Assembly: GCA_004431415.1 (NCBI GenBank)
Contig: QPMI01000034.1
Coordinates: 1-64,000 of the forward strand
Origin: Cyanophora paradoxa
Taxonomy: Eukaryota; Glaucocystophyceae; Cyanophorales; Cyanophoraceae
Length of the DNA stretch: 64,000 nucleotides
Direction of reading: 5' to 3'
A program made the position numbers and the translations under genes. How positions within the stretch are numbered: the stretch's first letter is position 1; every line of letters starts with the position of its first letter. Of this stretch, positions 1 to 12,155 are shown one piece after another. The notes beneath the pieces are model-generated. The model saw only the letters and a list, made by a program, of their open reading frames with translations, searched no databases and was not told the origin of the DNA.

Positions 1-14
1 CCTCTGCCGGCACG

Positions 15-2105
15 TCAGAGGAGGCGGGGGTAAGGGGCGGCGGGCGCGCCGGCGGAGAGAAGGGAGGTGTCGGGGGAGTCGGCGGGGGCGGCCCGGGGCG
101 GCGAGATCGGGGGGAAGCGGCCGCGCAGCATCGCCCGGATCTGCGGCGGGCGCCGGTCGGGGGCGGGCGGGGCGGGGCGGGGCGGCGGGGCGGGCGGACG
201 CGGAGGATGGAGGTCTCCACGGAGGGGCCTCCTCCGCGAAGGACGCCTCGTCCTCGTCGCCCTCGTCGACCTCCCCGCCGCCTCCTCCCGCATCTGAACG
301 CCCGCAGCGTTGCGGGGGGCGCGAGGGACCGGGCCGGGCCGCAGATGCCGCGGCGCACCTCGGCAATGGTCTGGCGGGCGGCGGCGCGCACGTGGGCGGC
401 GCGGCCGCCGTGGAACGCCAGCCGTTGAAGGCCGACCAGAGGGCCGGCCGCCGCCACCGCGCCACCGCCGCCGCAGCGTCTGCGGGAGGGGTCAGCGGCG
501 CCCCTGCGGCTCGGGGAGGGCGGGGCGGACGGCGAGGGTGCGGGCGGCCTCGAGGGAGCGCAGGCGGGCCTCGGCCTCGGCGCGCCAGGCGGCGACCTCC
601 GCCGCCAGCCGCTCGGCCCGCGCCTCCGCCGCCTCCCGCTCCCCGCACGCCGCCCGCAGCCGCCCCTCCAGGTCCGCCACCGCCCCCGCCCCGCCCCGCC
701 GGCGCGGGGTGCGGGGCGCGGGCGAGGCGCCAGGCGGCGAAGGCGCGCTGGAGGCGGAGGCCGAGGGCGCGCTGCTGGCCCGCGCGAGGGCGACGCGCAG
801 CCGCCGGCCGCGCGCGGCCGCCCCGCGCAGGGCGGCGAGGGCGGCGCGGAGGCGGCGGCGGGAGGCGGCGGCCTCGAGGCGGGCGCCGGCGGCCTCTAGG
901 CGGCGGCGGTGGGCGGAGAGGGCGCGCCAGGCCGCGAAGGCGGCGGCGGCCGCCGCGGCGTCCCGCGGACCGCCTCCCGCGCGAGGCGCAGGTGCAGCGC
1001 GAAGGCCCGCGCCCGCAGCGCCCCCGCCTCCGAGGCGGGGGCGGCGGCGGGCCGGAGGCCGGCGCGGCCTGGGGGTGCGGGGCCGGGAGGGGCCGGGGAG
1101 GGCGGCGAGGGCGCGCTGGGCGTCGCCGACGCTGGAGGCGAAGTCGGCGGCGAGGGCGGCGAGGAGCTCCCGCGCCGCCTCGCGCTCCCCGCGCAGCCGC
1201 CGCGCCTTCTGCAGCACCCCGGCCAGCGAGGCCCGCACCTCGCGGGCGCGGGCCTTCTGCGAGCGCGCGGCCGCCACCCAGCGCCCCACGATCGCGTTCA
1301 TCTCCCCCGCCTGCTCCTCCCGCAGGCTCGCGATCTGCCGCCCCCCGCTCAGCCGGCGAGGCGCCCCGCGCGGCGGAGCTCGAGGGCGGGGCACCTGCTC
1401 GAGGAGCTCCTCGGTGGGGTTGAGGGGCCCGCAGCCGGCGCGCTCCCGCCGGGCGGTGTAGAAGAGGTGGCCCTCGGCCTCGGGGCGCCGCGGGGGCGTG
1501 GCCGGCTCGAGGCCCGGCGGGGCGTTCTCCTTGTCGTGGGGGCCGGCGCGGGCGGAGAGGAGGGCGCGGGCGCTCTGGAGGGCGGGGCGGGGCATCTGCT
1601 GGAGGACGCCCTCGAGGTTCGCGATGACGCGCTCCTTGGCCACCACCGAGAGCAGCAGCTTCGCCACCGTCCCCAGCTGCGGCGTCCGCTCCACCGCCCG
1701 CAGGTGCACGCTGATCCCCACCGAGCCGGCCTCGCCCAGCACGCCGTCCCCGCTCCCGCAGCCCGTGCTCGCCGGCGAGAGCAGCGACGCGTCCAGCGCC
1801 TCGCTCCCCTCCGTCCGCGGCGGGCTCACCACCACGTGGCGCGGCGGCGACACCAGCGCCAGCTCCAGCCGCCGAATGTCACGAATGAGCGGCGACTCCG
1901 CCCCGAGATTCGATTTGCCGGGGGACCCGCGGGGCGTGACCTTGGGCGGCGCGCCAGGGCTGAACAGCGGCCGCGCCGGCGCGAGCACCGTCCGCGGGCT
2001 GGTGAGGTCTCCTGACGCGGGGCTGCTGAAGCCTTTGCGCGGGCTGAGGCCGACGGGCGCTGGCGCGCCGGCCGGACTGTTATGTGGCCCTAGCACGCGC
2101 TGCAT
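15..2105 (-). CDS. coiled-coil protein, function unknown
   Basis: The gene starts at the ATG at 2105 and its last exon ends at a TGA at 15-17. The N-terminal 190 residues are rich in Ser-Pro and Thr-Pro pairs (possible phosphosites, e.g. GLSPRKGF, SSPASGDLTSP). The rest is Ala/Arg/Glu-rich and predicted helical (e.g. REVRASLAGVLQKARRLRGE), as expected for coiled coil. At least three introns are visible: one near 1335-1395 (GTGCCCC to GGGCGGCAG), one or more near 980-1110 where the frame changes, and one near 125-195 (GTCCGCC to CGCCGCAG). The exons between 200 and 490 are the least certain, although an acidic stretch (DEGDEDEASF) there looks coding. No catalytic domain is visible and I do not recognise the family; a centrosomal or flagellar structural role is only a guess. 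It shares a 165-bp divergent start region with the zinc-finger gene at 2271. Confidence 0.6.
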
Positions 2106-2270
2106 CGCGACTAGCTGCGTACGCGGGCTGCCGCGGAGTGCAACGCAGCTCCGGAAGGTCTCCGGCTCTTGCGCGCTCGCGCGGGGCTGGTCGGAAGCCG
2201 CAAGTTTTTCAAGCGCAACGGGCTAAACTGTCCGTACCCGGACCCACTTCATTCCCCCGTCGACAAGAAA

Positions 2271-3655
2271 ATGGGAAAGAAGAAGCGTCAAAAGCAGCAG
2301 AAGCCGTGGTGCTATTACTGCGATCGCCTCTTCGATGACGAAAAGGTTCGCTCCCGCCCGACCGAATGTTCCTCGCGTCGAGCCCCCCCCCGAATCGTGT
2401 CCGATCGCACCCACAGGTTCTTCTCCTGCACCAAAAGGCGAAACATTTCAAGTGCAATGAGTGCCACAAGAAGCTCACGAGCATCGCCGGGCTGGTCATC
2501 CATTGCGCACAAATGCACAAGATAACCCTCTCGAAGTGAGCGAAATGTGTAGCTTTCGTGTCGCTCGCGTCTCTGATGCTTTCCCCCCGCTGTCAGGGTG
2601 CCGCAGGCCCGCGAAGGCCGCGACGACGCGCCTCCCAAGGGCCCGAACGTCGCAGGTACGCGCGACGCACTCGCGAAACCCTGTGCGAGATCTCATGCCC
2701 CGCTCCAGGCATGGAAGGGATCCCGGAGGACTGCCTCGGGCCCGACGGCGGTGCGAGCGGAACTCGCCTCTTCCGCGCCTGCGCTAGCTTATCGGTGGTG
2801 CCCGTCACGCAGACGGAGGTGGCAAGCGCCAGCGCGCGGACGACTCGGACGACGACAGCGGACCCGCGATCCCCGCCGCGCTCCCGGGCATCTCGCTCCT
2901 CCCTCCAGGGACCGGCGGCGCCGGCTTCGTGCACACGCCGGCCTCGATGCCGGCCGGCAGCATGTCGATGGCGAACCCCTACATGCCTCAGATCCCCGGC
3001 ATGGCCGGCAGCATGCCCTCGTTCCCCGGCATGGGGCCTCCGTACGGGTGCGCGCCCGCACCAGAGGGGCGCCGAGGGCCCGCTGAGCGCGCGCTCGCAG
3101 GATGGGCATCTATCAGAGCCTGCAGGGGATGCAGGGGATGCCCCCGCCGCCCCCGCCCCCGCCCATGGGCGGCTACCCGGGCTTCCCGCCGGGGATGTCG
3201 CCGCCCCCGCAGCCGCCGTCTTACGGTGCGCCTCCGCCTCGCGCGAGCCCCGCCCGAGGCGCGCCGCCCGCGCTGACGGCGCGCAGGCGTCCCGCCGGGC
3301 ATGCCGGGCTACGGCTTCCCCGGCGCCCCGCCCATGCCTATGCCCCCCCAGCCGGCCTACCCGGGCACCCCGTCGGCCCGACCTTCCAGCCGCTGGGCGC
3401 CCCGCCCATGCAGCAGCCGCCCAGGCCCCGCCGCAAGGTCCGCCGACGCGCCCCGCGGGTCGCCCCGCGCGCGCTGACGGGGCCGGGCAGCGCCGCCGCC
3501 GCCGCCGGCCGCGCCGGCGAACCAGAAGATGATCTTCGACGACGAGGAGTTCTCCCCCGTGCGTCCCGCGCCCCGCCCCGCGCCCTTCGCCTCGGCCCAC
3601 GCCCGCGCAGGAGGAGAAGCGCGCCGCCCAGGAGCGCTACAAGGTCGAGAACTAG
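2271..3655 (+). CDS. ZNF207: ZNF207/BuGZ-like zinc-finger protein
   Basis: The start MGKKKRQKQQKPWCYYCDR and the second finger KHFKCNECHKKLTSIAGLVI match the N-terminus of ZNF207/BuGZ. That protein binds microtubules and the spindle-checkpoint protein Bub3. Exons in order: 2271-2345 (first C2H2 finger, CYYC); an exon from about 2417 (second finger, ending IHCAQMHKITLSK); KVPQAREGRDD; GMEGIPEDCLGPDG, which equals the family's GMEGIPEKD segment; and several Pro/Gly/Met-rich exons ([27 protein letters not shown]). The last exons encode KMIFDDEEFSP and EEKRAAQERYKVEN, ending at TAG 3653-3655. The low-complexity C-terminal half corresponds to the region that phase-separates in animal BuGZ. I did not find a clear Bub3-binding GLEBS motif. 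Introns are 50-70 nt. Confidence 0.88.
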
Positions 3656-4140
3656 GCGGGCGACGCCAAGGCGGGCGGCTCGGCAGAGAGCGCTGCACGC
3701 GCGCAGTGCGCCGGTTTTCCAGCGTCGAGACGCCCCCTGACGCCGCCCCCAACTAGCCCCGTCCTCTCCTTCCCCGCTGCTCCCGTGTTCACCGCGCCCC
3801 TGGTGCGCCCGAGCTCGCCTGCCCCTCTGAACGCGCCAGGCGCTAGCCCCGTCATTTCCCACGGTGCGCCTCCGACGCGCCCCGTCCGTCCCTCCCCGTA
3901 GCCCCCCGCCCCCCTCCCTGCTCGTGCTCCGAGCTGCCTCTCCAAATGGGAGAAAAACACGAAAACGAAAATGAGGCGAAGCGCCCGCTGCCCACGCATG
4001 CTCCGAGGCTCTCTCTCCACGATCCCAAAGCGGGCCCATGCCGAGGTGCTTGTCGGCTCGACTCGACTAGTAAATTCGAAGTGGAAGCGGAATTCGAAGG
4101 GAGCACTGGGGCGGGGCTCTGGCTAGGGGCGGGCGGGGGT
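3656..4140. other. convergent 3' spacer, no gene seen
   Basis: This 485-bp spacer separates the 3' ends of the zinc-finger gene (+) and eIF3d (-). It has lower GC than the genes, with C-rich stretches and a short A-rich patch (GAAAACGAAAATGAG) near 3960. Open frames through it lack intron signals and resemble no protein I know. It most likely holds the two 3' UTRs and polyadenylation sites. Confidence 0.5.
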
Positions 4141-6748
4141 CTACTCGACGGGCCCGTCGTCGTCCTCGGGGTTGCCCTCGTCCTCGGAGGGCTCGAACGT
4201 GTCGTCCGGCACCCGGTAGATCCGCACCACCGGCTGCGCGACCCTCAGCCGCCAGCCAGCGGCGCGGGCGGGGCGGGGCGGGCGGGGCGGGGCGGACGTT
4301 GGCGGGGTCCTTGAGGATGAGGTACTTGCCCTCGGGGTTCGCCAGCAGGATGTCCAGCACCTTCTTGAGCACGCCCCAGCCGTTCGAGAAGTTGAACTGC
4401 GCCGCGTCAGGCCTCCGCGCCGCCGCGGGGGGCGCGGGCGGGGCGGCCGCACGTTGATGCGGGTGGCGAACTCCTTGGGCCGGTAGAGTTGCACGGCGAG
4501 GATCGAGTGCCGGTATGGGTCCCGCGGGTGGATGCGCGTCACGAAGCTGCCCGCCCGTGAGCGGCGGGACGGGGCAGGGGGCGGGGGGCGGGGGCGGGGC
4601 GGGGGCGGACCCGAGCTTGATCTGGGCGACGCCGGAGAGGAGGGCCTGGGAGGCCCAGCGGGCGACCTTGGAGGCGTTGTTGCGGATCTCCGTCGCCATC
4701 ACCGACCCGCTGCGCCCCGCCGCCCCGCCCCTCGGCCCCGCGTCCCCCGCGCCAGCGCGAGGGGAGGGACGGGGAAGCGGACCGCTGGGACTCGAGCTTG
4801 GTGCGCCAGTCGGTGCCGGCGTACTTGGGGTCGATCTCGTTCAGCGCCCGCACGCTGCCGGCCGCGCCGTCAGTGCCAGGGCGGGGCGGGGCGGGGCGGG
4901 CAGGCGGGGCCGGGGGGAGGGACCTGAGGAACTGGGGCCCGGCGGCCTCGCGGGCCTCGGCGGCCTCGGCCGAGGGGGCGACGGTCGAGTCCTTGAGGAT
5001 GCCGTCCACCTCGCACCGCGCCACGATCTTCACGCCCTGCGCACACGACCCGCTTTCGGCCCCCCGCCCGCACGGCACGCGCGGGGCCGGCCGCGGGGGA
5101 CGGGACGCACGCCGATCTCCCACATGCGGTACCGGTAGCCGACCGAGGCGACCTGCTCGCCCTCCGTCGCGAAGGGGTTCGGCCGCCCGAAGTCGTGCCC
5201 GTTCTCCACACCCGCTGCGAGGACCTGCGCCGCCGCTCGCCGCTGCCCGCCGGGCCGGGAGCCGCGGGGGGCCGACCTGCTGGGAGAAGTTCTGGTTGAT
5301 CATCGTCGCCTCGCGGCTGATGCTGCCCGGCGAGTTGATTCCCTCCCCCGTCTTGTCGTCCGCCGCCGGCAGCGCGATCTCCGACCCGTTCTCGCACACC
5401 GTGAGCAGGTCTGCCGTCGCCTCAGCCCGGGCGCAGCGAGGCGATGCCGGGGCGCGCGCGCACCGACACGGGAGCCGGGCCGCTTGTCAAGGAAGAGCTT
5501 GTCGCCCACGCGCCGCGCGACGAGGTCCCACGAGTAGACCGAACTGGCGCCGCACGGTCGGTCCTGGGTGCCGGGATGGGGCGGAGGGGGCGCGAGCGCA
5601 CCGGGGGGCGGCCATAAGGATGGAGAGGATCTGATCGGTAGCGTAAACCTGGCCCTTGTTCGACTCCGCCAGCTGCGCGAAGGAACTGTAAGGAGCGCGC
5701 GAGGAACGAACGCCGCGCCTGCGGCGAACCTGCTGGATGACGGGATCGTCCGACGTTGTGACGTTGTGGAAGACGACGCTCTCGTAGCGCTGCAGCGGCT
5801 TCGGCTGCTTCGTGGTGATGCGGTCGTAGGTCTTGTCGTACGCGCCAACAGCACCGGCGGACAGACTGCGGGCGCGGCCCCGTCAGCCGAGCGCCGAAAC
5901 CGAAAAGACACCACATATTCGCACATTTCCTTCGCCTCCGGAATGTTGTCTACGGTCAGCTTCTGCAGGCCCGCGAAAGCAATCTGATCGACGACCTCCC
6001 ACTCCGGCTTCACGTCGACGGAGCTCTCCTTGAACGCCGAAGCGCGCTCTGCAGAGACGGAATGAGCCGCTTTCCAATAAGTTTGCAACCGGAAACCCAG
6101 CCGCACCCGCAATACGATCACGGCCATACCAGCCCCTCCGATCCCGAGGCTGGAAGCCACGGCGCGTGGTTGTGTTCTCCTGGTCCTTGCGCACGAGCGC
6201 GGACGAGACCTTCTGGTAGCGCCCACCGCGGAAGCCGCCGCGCCAGTTCTGGCCCTTGGGCGCAATAACCTTCGTCGACACGGTCTGGAACGTGTCGTCC
6301 TCGCCGCCTAAGACGCAACGCATCAGCGCTGACGAAGAAAGAAATGCAGCGCTAACGCAAAGCTAAACAGCGCTTGATAGGGGCGGGCGTGAGACTCTAG
6401 CCGGGGCGGTGATCGTGAGCGACGCACGGGGCACGACGCCGCGGAAGCGCGCCTCCGCCTGCCAGTCTGCCGCCTTGCCGAGACGACCCGTCCGCTCGAA
6501 CGCATCGAAGAAAGGCGGGAGGCTCTCGACAAGGTCCGCCGGCGGCTCATCCGGCGGGCCCCAGCCCTCTGCGGCGTGAGAGGATGCCAAGCGTCAGCAC
6601 ACAGGCACACCGGCGCATCGAATGGCGACCGCTATGAACTCCTCGTCGCCCGATGGCGCGAGGTTGCCACATCGCGCCGGAAGGAGCGCTTCGCGCTGAC
6701 GGGCCACGCACCCCTGTTATCAATGCATCCGGGAACGTCGAACACCAT
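4141..6748 (-). CDS. EIF3D: translation initiation factor eIF3 subunit D
   Basis: Cytosolic subunit of eIF3 that binds the ribosome and, in animals, the mRNA cap. Segments collinear with eIF3d, in order: MVFDVPG (start ATG 6746-6748), GWGPPDEPPADLVESLPPFF, RTGRLGKAADW, DDTFQTVSTKVIAPKGQNW, KPEWEVVDQIAFAGLQKL, VYSWDLVARRVGDKLFLDKR, the INQNFSQQ segment, YRYRMWEIG, ALNEIDPKYAGTDWRTKLES, ATEIRNNASKVARWASQALL, RIHPRDPYRHSILAVQLYRP, GVLKKVLDILLANPEGKYLI and VRIYRVPDDTFEPSEDEGN. The acidic tail ends VE-stop at 4141. It is split by about ten short introns. Exon 1 is only 37 nt (6712-6748), followed by an intron starting GTGCGTGG. The Arg-rich region between the N-terminal part and KPEWEVV looks shorter than in animals. 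It shares a 246-bp divergent spacer with the gene at 6995. Confidence 0.92.
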
Positions 6749-6994
6749 TTCTTCTCGCACACGCCGCGGATTTGCTCGCCGCGACGATGACCGATGTCGA
6801 CGGTACCCCCGCTAAGATCTCTCCCCCCTCTCCAAAAGACCCCGCCAGCGAACGCGCGCCGCCGGACCCGTCCGAACTCAGCGCTGTGCACGCGGCGTGC
6901 AACTCAGCGCTGGGCGCATCGAAGCTCGGAGGCCCGAACGGTGGTTTTGAAAGCCTTGCCCTGACGAGCATGCAACGATAGCGTCGCGGCTGCG

Positions 6995-9900
6995 ATGAAG
7001 AGCGTGCACGGCATGCGGAGACATGCCGCCTCGCGGCCGGCGGCGGCGTCGCACAGACTCTTCGCGGCGGCGCTCCTTGTAGTCTTGGCGCTGGACCCGC
7101 TGCACGCAGCGCCGACGGCCCCAGCGGACCCCGTAGATAGTCTTTCTCAGGTTGCTTCGGCCGATGAGACGTGCCGCGTGCTCGTGGACGACGTCGTTTT
7201 CGACCTCACCCCGCTTGCCAGCATTCATAACGGCGGTGCGAGCACGCCTTCCGCTGCGCGGTGTAGCTCTTCTGAATGGAAGCGCATGCAGGTCTCGATA
7301 CGATGATAGGCGACTCGATACAGCTCAACCCGTGTGGACCTGTCAGCAATGCGCTGTGCCCTGCTGGGTGCGAGCTCCCGCTACGTGTGCCCGCGGACCC
7401 TTAGCTAATTGAGCTGGCAGGTCGTCGGTGTGTCGCCTCGACAAGACCGACAACCCGAACAAGGACATCGGGTCGTTCAGCTCGCGGATCTGGGTCACGC
7501 AGCAGGGCTTCCCGGTTCTCAGCCTGGAAGGTGCGCGCCGCGGGCAGGACTCGGAGAGTGCCGGAGGGCTGACCGGCGAGCGCAGGCGAGAAGATCAAGC
7601 CGGACGAGGAGCAGCGGTACAAGACGCTGATCCTGTTCAAGTGCGACGAGACGGCGAAGGGCCAGGGCGCGATGGACCTGGTGACTATCAACGGAACGGA
7701 CCCGAGCCTGCTCACGCTGATCTGGCGGACGGCGCTCGTGTGCCGCTCGGGAGGCGTCCTCTACCCGCCCCTCTCGACGGCCTCGCCCGAGGCGGTCACG
7801 GCGCGCTCGGGCGAGAAGGCGTACTTTACGGTGCGCCTCAAGGACGGGAACCGGCAGGAGCTGCAGAACTGCACGGGGATGAGCCCCGTCGTGGCCGTCG
7901 ACATCGGGCCCGTGTCGTTCGAGCCCTCGTTCGACGCGGCCACCTGCACCGCGCGCGTCGCCGTCTGGGCCGCCGCCGCGAGGCTCTACCCCGTCGCCGT
8001 CCGCGTCAACGGCCAGCTCATCGGCACCGCCGTCACCCTCACCGTCACGCCGAGTGCGCCCCCGCCAACGCCGAGAACCCCTCGAACCGGCCGGCGCGGC
8101 TGACGCCAGCGGGGGCGGGCAGGCGAGCCCAAGATGTGGTTCTTCCTGGACCTGCGGCCGCTGGTGGCGGGCAGCCCGTACAGGATCCGCTTCTACGCCG
8201 TCGACGCCGCCGGTGCGGCGCCCGCCGCCCTTCGACGGCGGCGCGGCTGAGGCGGGGCGCAGGGAACAACGTGACCTTCTGCGTCGCGCCGGGGGCGGCC
8301 GGCTCCTCGCAGGCGCTCTTCACCCTGGCGGACGGCTCGCAGCCGGCGCTGCCCATCGCCTGCAACTCCGGCGACTACTACGTCGAGGCCTCGTGCGCCC
8401 GCCCCCGCGCCCGCCCCCGCCCGCCCCGCCCCGGAGCGCGAAGCGGCGGGCAGGTTCACGGTGGCGGGGGCGGGGAGCGTGCGGATGGTGGTGAACGGGA
8501 CGGAGGTGCTGCAGTCGGCGCTGGAGGTCCAGCCCTCGAGCTTCGTCGCCCCCTCGTGCTCCCTCCTCTTTGAACAGAACGACCCCAGCTCCGTCATCGC
8601 CGGCCAGCCCTGGGCCACCCTGTCCGCCCCGAGTCCCCCCCGCCCCGCCCCGCCCCGCCCCGCCCGGACCCGGCCAACCCGCGCGGCGCAGGGTGATGTG
8701 CACCCAGGACCGGTTTGGAAACAAAGAGGCGGGGTGCTACCCGCAGCACGGGATCACGGCGGCGGTGGCCGGCCCGACGGCGGTCACGACCGTCTCGCAG
8801 TGCGCCACGCGCGGCCTCGTCGAGATTAGCTTCACCGCCACGCGCGCCGGCCTGTGCGCCCGCCCCGCCGCCCCTCCCTCCCCGCCCGCGCGCCGCCGCG
8901 AGCCCCTCGCCAGGTACACGGTGTCAGTGAACGCGTCGGGGGAGGCCATCCCGAACGGCCCCGTCGACGTCGTCGTCCTCCCCGGTGCCCGACGCCGGCC
9001 CCGCCCCCGGCGCCCCGCGCGGCCGACGCGCGTGCGCAGCGTCGCCCGAGGCGACGGAGGCCGAGCTGCGGGACAAGTGCCCGCTCGAGTTCCGCGTCGC
9101 CGGCATGCAGTGCGTCGCCTACGTCCAGATGAAGGACAAGTTCGGTGCGCAGCGCCCCCCCCCCCCCCCCCCCCCCCCCCCCCGCGCGCCTCACCGGGGG
9201 GCAGGGAACCCGTCGGCGGCGTGCGAGGACACCGGCCTCAAGCTCGTCATCAACGGCCTCGACGGTGCTCCCCGCCGCCCCTCTCCTCCCCCTCCCCCTC
9301 TGAGCGCCCCGTAGACAACTCCACTGCCACCTACACCTACAACCGTCCGCCCCGCCGCCCCCGCCGCCCCGCTCCCCCTCGCCGCCCGCCGCCGAGCCCG
9401 CGCGGCAGAGTGCCTGGACGGGGCCTACGCCTTCCCGTACAACATCACCAAGGCCGGCCGCTTCACCCTCGGCTCCTACAGGTCCGCCCCGCCCCGCCCC
9501 GCGCCGTCCGCGAGGGCCTGGCGCGACGGCCGCCGGGGCGCAGCACGACGAGCGGCGTCAGCAGCAACGCCGTCGCCGTCACCGTCGTCTCTGGTGCCCC
9601 GCGCCCGCCCCCCCGCCCCGGCCGCGCCCTCCCTCCGGGGTCGCGGGGGTGACGGGGCGGGCGCGCGCAGCGGCCTTCACGCCGACGCAGTCGTACCTGC
9701 TGCGGGACGTCCCGGTGCGGATGACGGCCGGCGTCTCGGACACGATCCGCGTGCAGGCCGCCGACCAGTTCGGCAACGCCAAGTCCGACTGCACCGGCGT
9801 CGACTTCGTCATCTCCCTCACCGGTCCGCCCCGCCCCGCCCCCCGCCGCCCGCCCCGCCCTCCCGCCCGGCCGACGCGCGGGGGCGGGGCAGACATGAAG

Positions 9901-11214
9901 GGGCGGATCAGCACGATCTCGAACAACACCTTCTGCGCGGACGGCGTCTCGTCGGCGCCCGTGGCGCTCACGAAGAGCGGCCGGTACTCCCTCTCGGTGA
10001 CCTCCCTCTCCACGAGCTTCCCCATCAAGGAGAGCCCGATGGCGCTCATCGTGGCGCCCGGGCCCCTCGACCCCGAGAACTGCATCGTCTTCGGCGAGGG
10101 CGTCACCGACGGCGGCACCGCGCACGCCAACGTCCAGTTCTCCATCCAGGCCCGCGACGCCTACGGCAACTACATGGAGTCCTGCGACCAGTCCGCCCTC
10201 TTCACTGTCCGTCGCCCCGCCCCGCGCCCCCCGCCCCCGCCCCGCCCGGCGCCGCCTGACGCGCCGGGGCGGGCGGGCAGGCGCACGTGGCGATGAAGGG
10301 GGTGGCGGACGGGCTGGCGTCGGGCGGGAGCGACGTGAGCTCGCCCTTCGCCGACTACAACGTCGGCCGCACCGCCGCCGCCAAGATCCTCGGCACCGTC
10401 ACCTCCTGCCGCTCCGGCGTCTACAACATCACCGTCCGCCCCGCCCCGCCCCCCCGCCCCGCCCCGCCCCGCCCCGCCCTGCCCGCCGCTGAGCGCCGCG
10501 CAGTACGTGCCGCCGGAGCCGGGCGAGTACCTCATCGAAGTCCGCTACGCCAACGTCAGGTACGCCGCGCCGCCCCCGCCCCCGCCGCGCCGGTGCCGGG
10601 CGGGCCGAGCGTGCGGGGCAGCATCACGGCGGAACCGTTCGGGGTGGTGACGAAGCCGCCGCTGCCGGACTCGTCGTCGCGGCGGGAGTCGGAGGTCATC
10701 TTCCTCATCTGCATCATCTGGGTCGCCGGCCTCCTCGTCCTCGCCGGCGCCTGCTTCCTCGGTGCCCCGGCCCCCGCCCCGCCCGCCCCGCCCGCCCCGC
10801 CCGCGCTGACGGCGCGGGGGGCGCAGACTGGAGGCGGAAGCGGGGCCTGGGGAGCATGGGCTCGGAGGGCCCGGACCTGGAGCGGGGCGGGAGCGCGGCC
10901 TCGGACGCCGCCTCGCCCGAGGAGAGCCGCGGCGGCCGCCTCCTCAAGGAGGGCGCCCCCGCAGCGACGCCCCCGCCCCGCCCCCGCCGCCCCCGCCGGG
11001 GCCGCCCCCGCGGGCCCCCCGGCGGCAGCGGCACGCCGCCCTCGAGCTCGCCGGCGCCCTCGCCGGCGGTGCAGTCGCCCGAGACGGGCTCGAGGCCGCC
11101 GGCGCCCCCGTCGGGGGCCACCAGCCGCCCGGCGACCCCCCCCCCCCCGTCGAGCTCAAGGAGTTCGGCCCCGCCTCCGCCCGCGACCCCGACGACCCCC
11201 CCGCCAGCCCCTAG
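6995..11214 (+). CDS. type I membrane protein with MRH-like and filamin-like domains
   Basis: The ATG at 6995 opens a signal peptide (basic MKSVHGMRRH, then LFAAALLVVLALDPLHA). The mature N-terminus contains DETCRVLVDDVVFDLTPLAS, GDSIQLNPCGPVSNALCPAG and CVCRLDKTDNPNKDIGSF. This pattern of cysteines around NPCG is that of a mannose-6-phosphate-receptor homology (MRH) domain. Several repeats follow with the filamin-like phrase V-x-x-x-D-x-F-G-N (MCTQDRFGNKEAGC, AYVQMKDKFGNPSAAC, VQAADQFGNAKSDC, IQARDAYGNYMESC) and paired cysteines. A transmembrane helix lies near 10696-10761 (VIFLICIIWVAGLLVLAGAC), then a Ser/Pro-rich cytosolic tail ending EFGPASARDPDDPPASP at 11212-11214. Introns interrupt most repeats; the tail frame near 10960-11040 is unresolved. 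A secretory-pathway or surface adhesion/sorting receptor is inferred. Carbohydrate-binding residues were not verified. Confidence 0.75.
9155..9183 (+). repeat. poly(C) tract in an intron
   Basis: A run of 29 consecutive C residues lies inside an intron of the MRH/filamin-like gene, between a GTGCGCAG donor and a GGGGGGCAG acceptor. It is an extreme form of the C-rich introns in this window. Confidence 0.9.
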
Positions 11215-12155
11215 ACAGCACCCGCAGGCAGCATTACCGTTTTTCACATCGAACAGATCGTTTTTTTTCAGCTGCCGGCCGTCGCGTGCGCCTGCAAACG
11301 CCGCGGCGTCCACTGCTCGCTAGCTACAGCGCGCGCGCTAGAGCAAGCGCTAGCAGTGCCTAGCACCGCGAAGCCGCAGGCCTAGGGCCGATTTCTTCCC
11401 CCCCCCCTCCCCCGTCTCACCGCAGACGAGTACAGGTTTCGAGCTCAAGCGAACTCGAAAGCTAGGCACAGGATCCCAGCGAACAGCGTTTCAGCGAGCT
11501 ACTGATCACTGCCAGGCTTCGAAAAGAAAGCCGTAACTCGCCCAGCGATGGCGGGCGTTGTTTGTCGCTAGGCACGAGAGACCAAGCGATTCGGATGGAG
11601 AGACCACCAAAGTACGTGCCTTCTAGATGCGATAGCTCTGCGGACGTCGCTCCTTGCCCGCCAGCGTGGCCGTCTCGTCGTCCTTCGTAAGCTTCCGCTC
11701 CGTAGCTCGCGGCCGTACGGCTTGCTTCGTGTAGCCGCATGGGCTGAAAAGTATAAGAAGCCGTGCCTGCGCTTTGCTGATCGCCCCCGCCGCAGAGGCC
11801 CCGCGGCTGTCGGCCCGCCGCTCGCAATTCGGCTGCCGGACCTTCCCGGCCTGCCACATCTACCGTAAGCCCAACCGCGCACTCGCATGCGACGCTAGCT
11901 AAGGCCTTCCTGCAGACCGAAGCCTCCACCGGGCTTGATCCCGGGGCACACGGGATGGGTTTCTCCGAGGCCGCCCACGTCACAGAGGAGCGGGGGGCAG
12001 TTCGCGCGCAAGCCAGGCAGCGCCGGCGGTCGCCCTCCAAGCGCTGGGCCCGTCGTCACGCCTGCGAAGACCCCCGGCCTGGATGGTGCGCCAGTAGCTA
12101 ACCCAGCAGGCTCCCACAGCCGGCGCCGCTGACGCCCACGACAGTGGCGACCGAG
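11215..12155. other. spacer between the MRH/filamin gene and the dynein gene
   Basis: About 940 bp, lower in GC than the flanking genes. It contains the 3' region of the upstream gene, several CTAGC-type motifs (GCTAGCTACAG at 11,321, CGCTAGCAG at 11,350, CGCTAGCTAAGG at 11,891) and a possible small minus-strand gene at 11,623-11,859. Just before the dynein start, GCTGACGCCCACGACAG (to 12,143) looks like a branch site plus acceptor, so the dynein transcript probably has an upstream leader exon and a 5' UTR intron. Confidence 0.5.
11623..11859 (-). CDS. possible small basic protein
   Basis: A 78-codon open frame begins MWQAGKVRQPNCERR and ends KLTKDDETATLAGKE followed by RRPQSYRI and a stop. 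Its second half has GC-rich third codon positions like the neighbouring genes. AAG-GTCCGG after MWQAGK and a pyrimidine-rich CTTTTCAG before CCATGCGGC could be a donor and acceptor, so the true protein may be shorter, with a different middle. I do not recognise a family. It lies on the strand opposite to both neighbours, which fits the alternating layout of the window. Confidence 0.4.
   Translation of the reverse strand: MWQAGKVRQPNCERRADSRGASAAGAISKAQARLLILFSPCGYTKQAVRPRATERKLTKDDETATLAGKERRPQSYRI

Noticed and set aside
2593-3600. Long open frames opposite the zinc-finger gene
   Set aside because: They are shadows created by high GC and lack stops by composition; the plus-strand exons carry recognisable ZNF207 sequence and splice signals.
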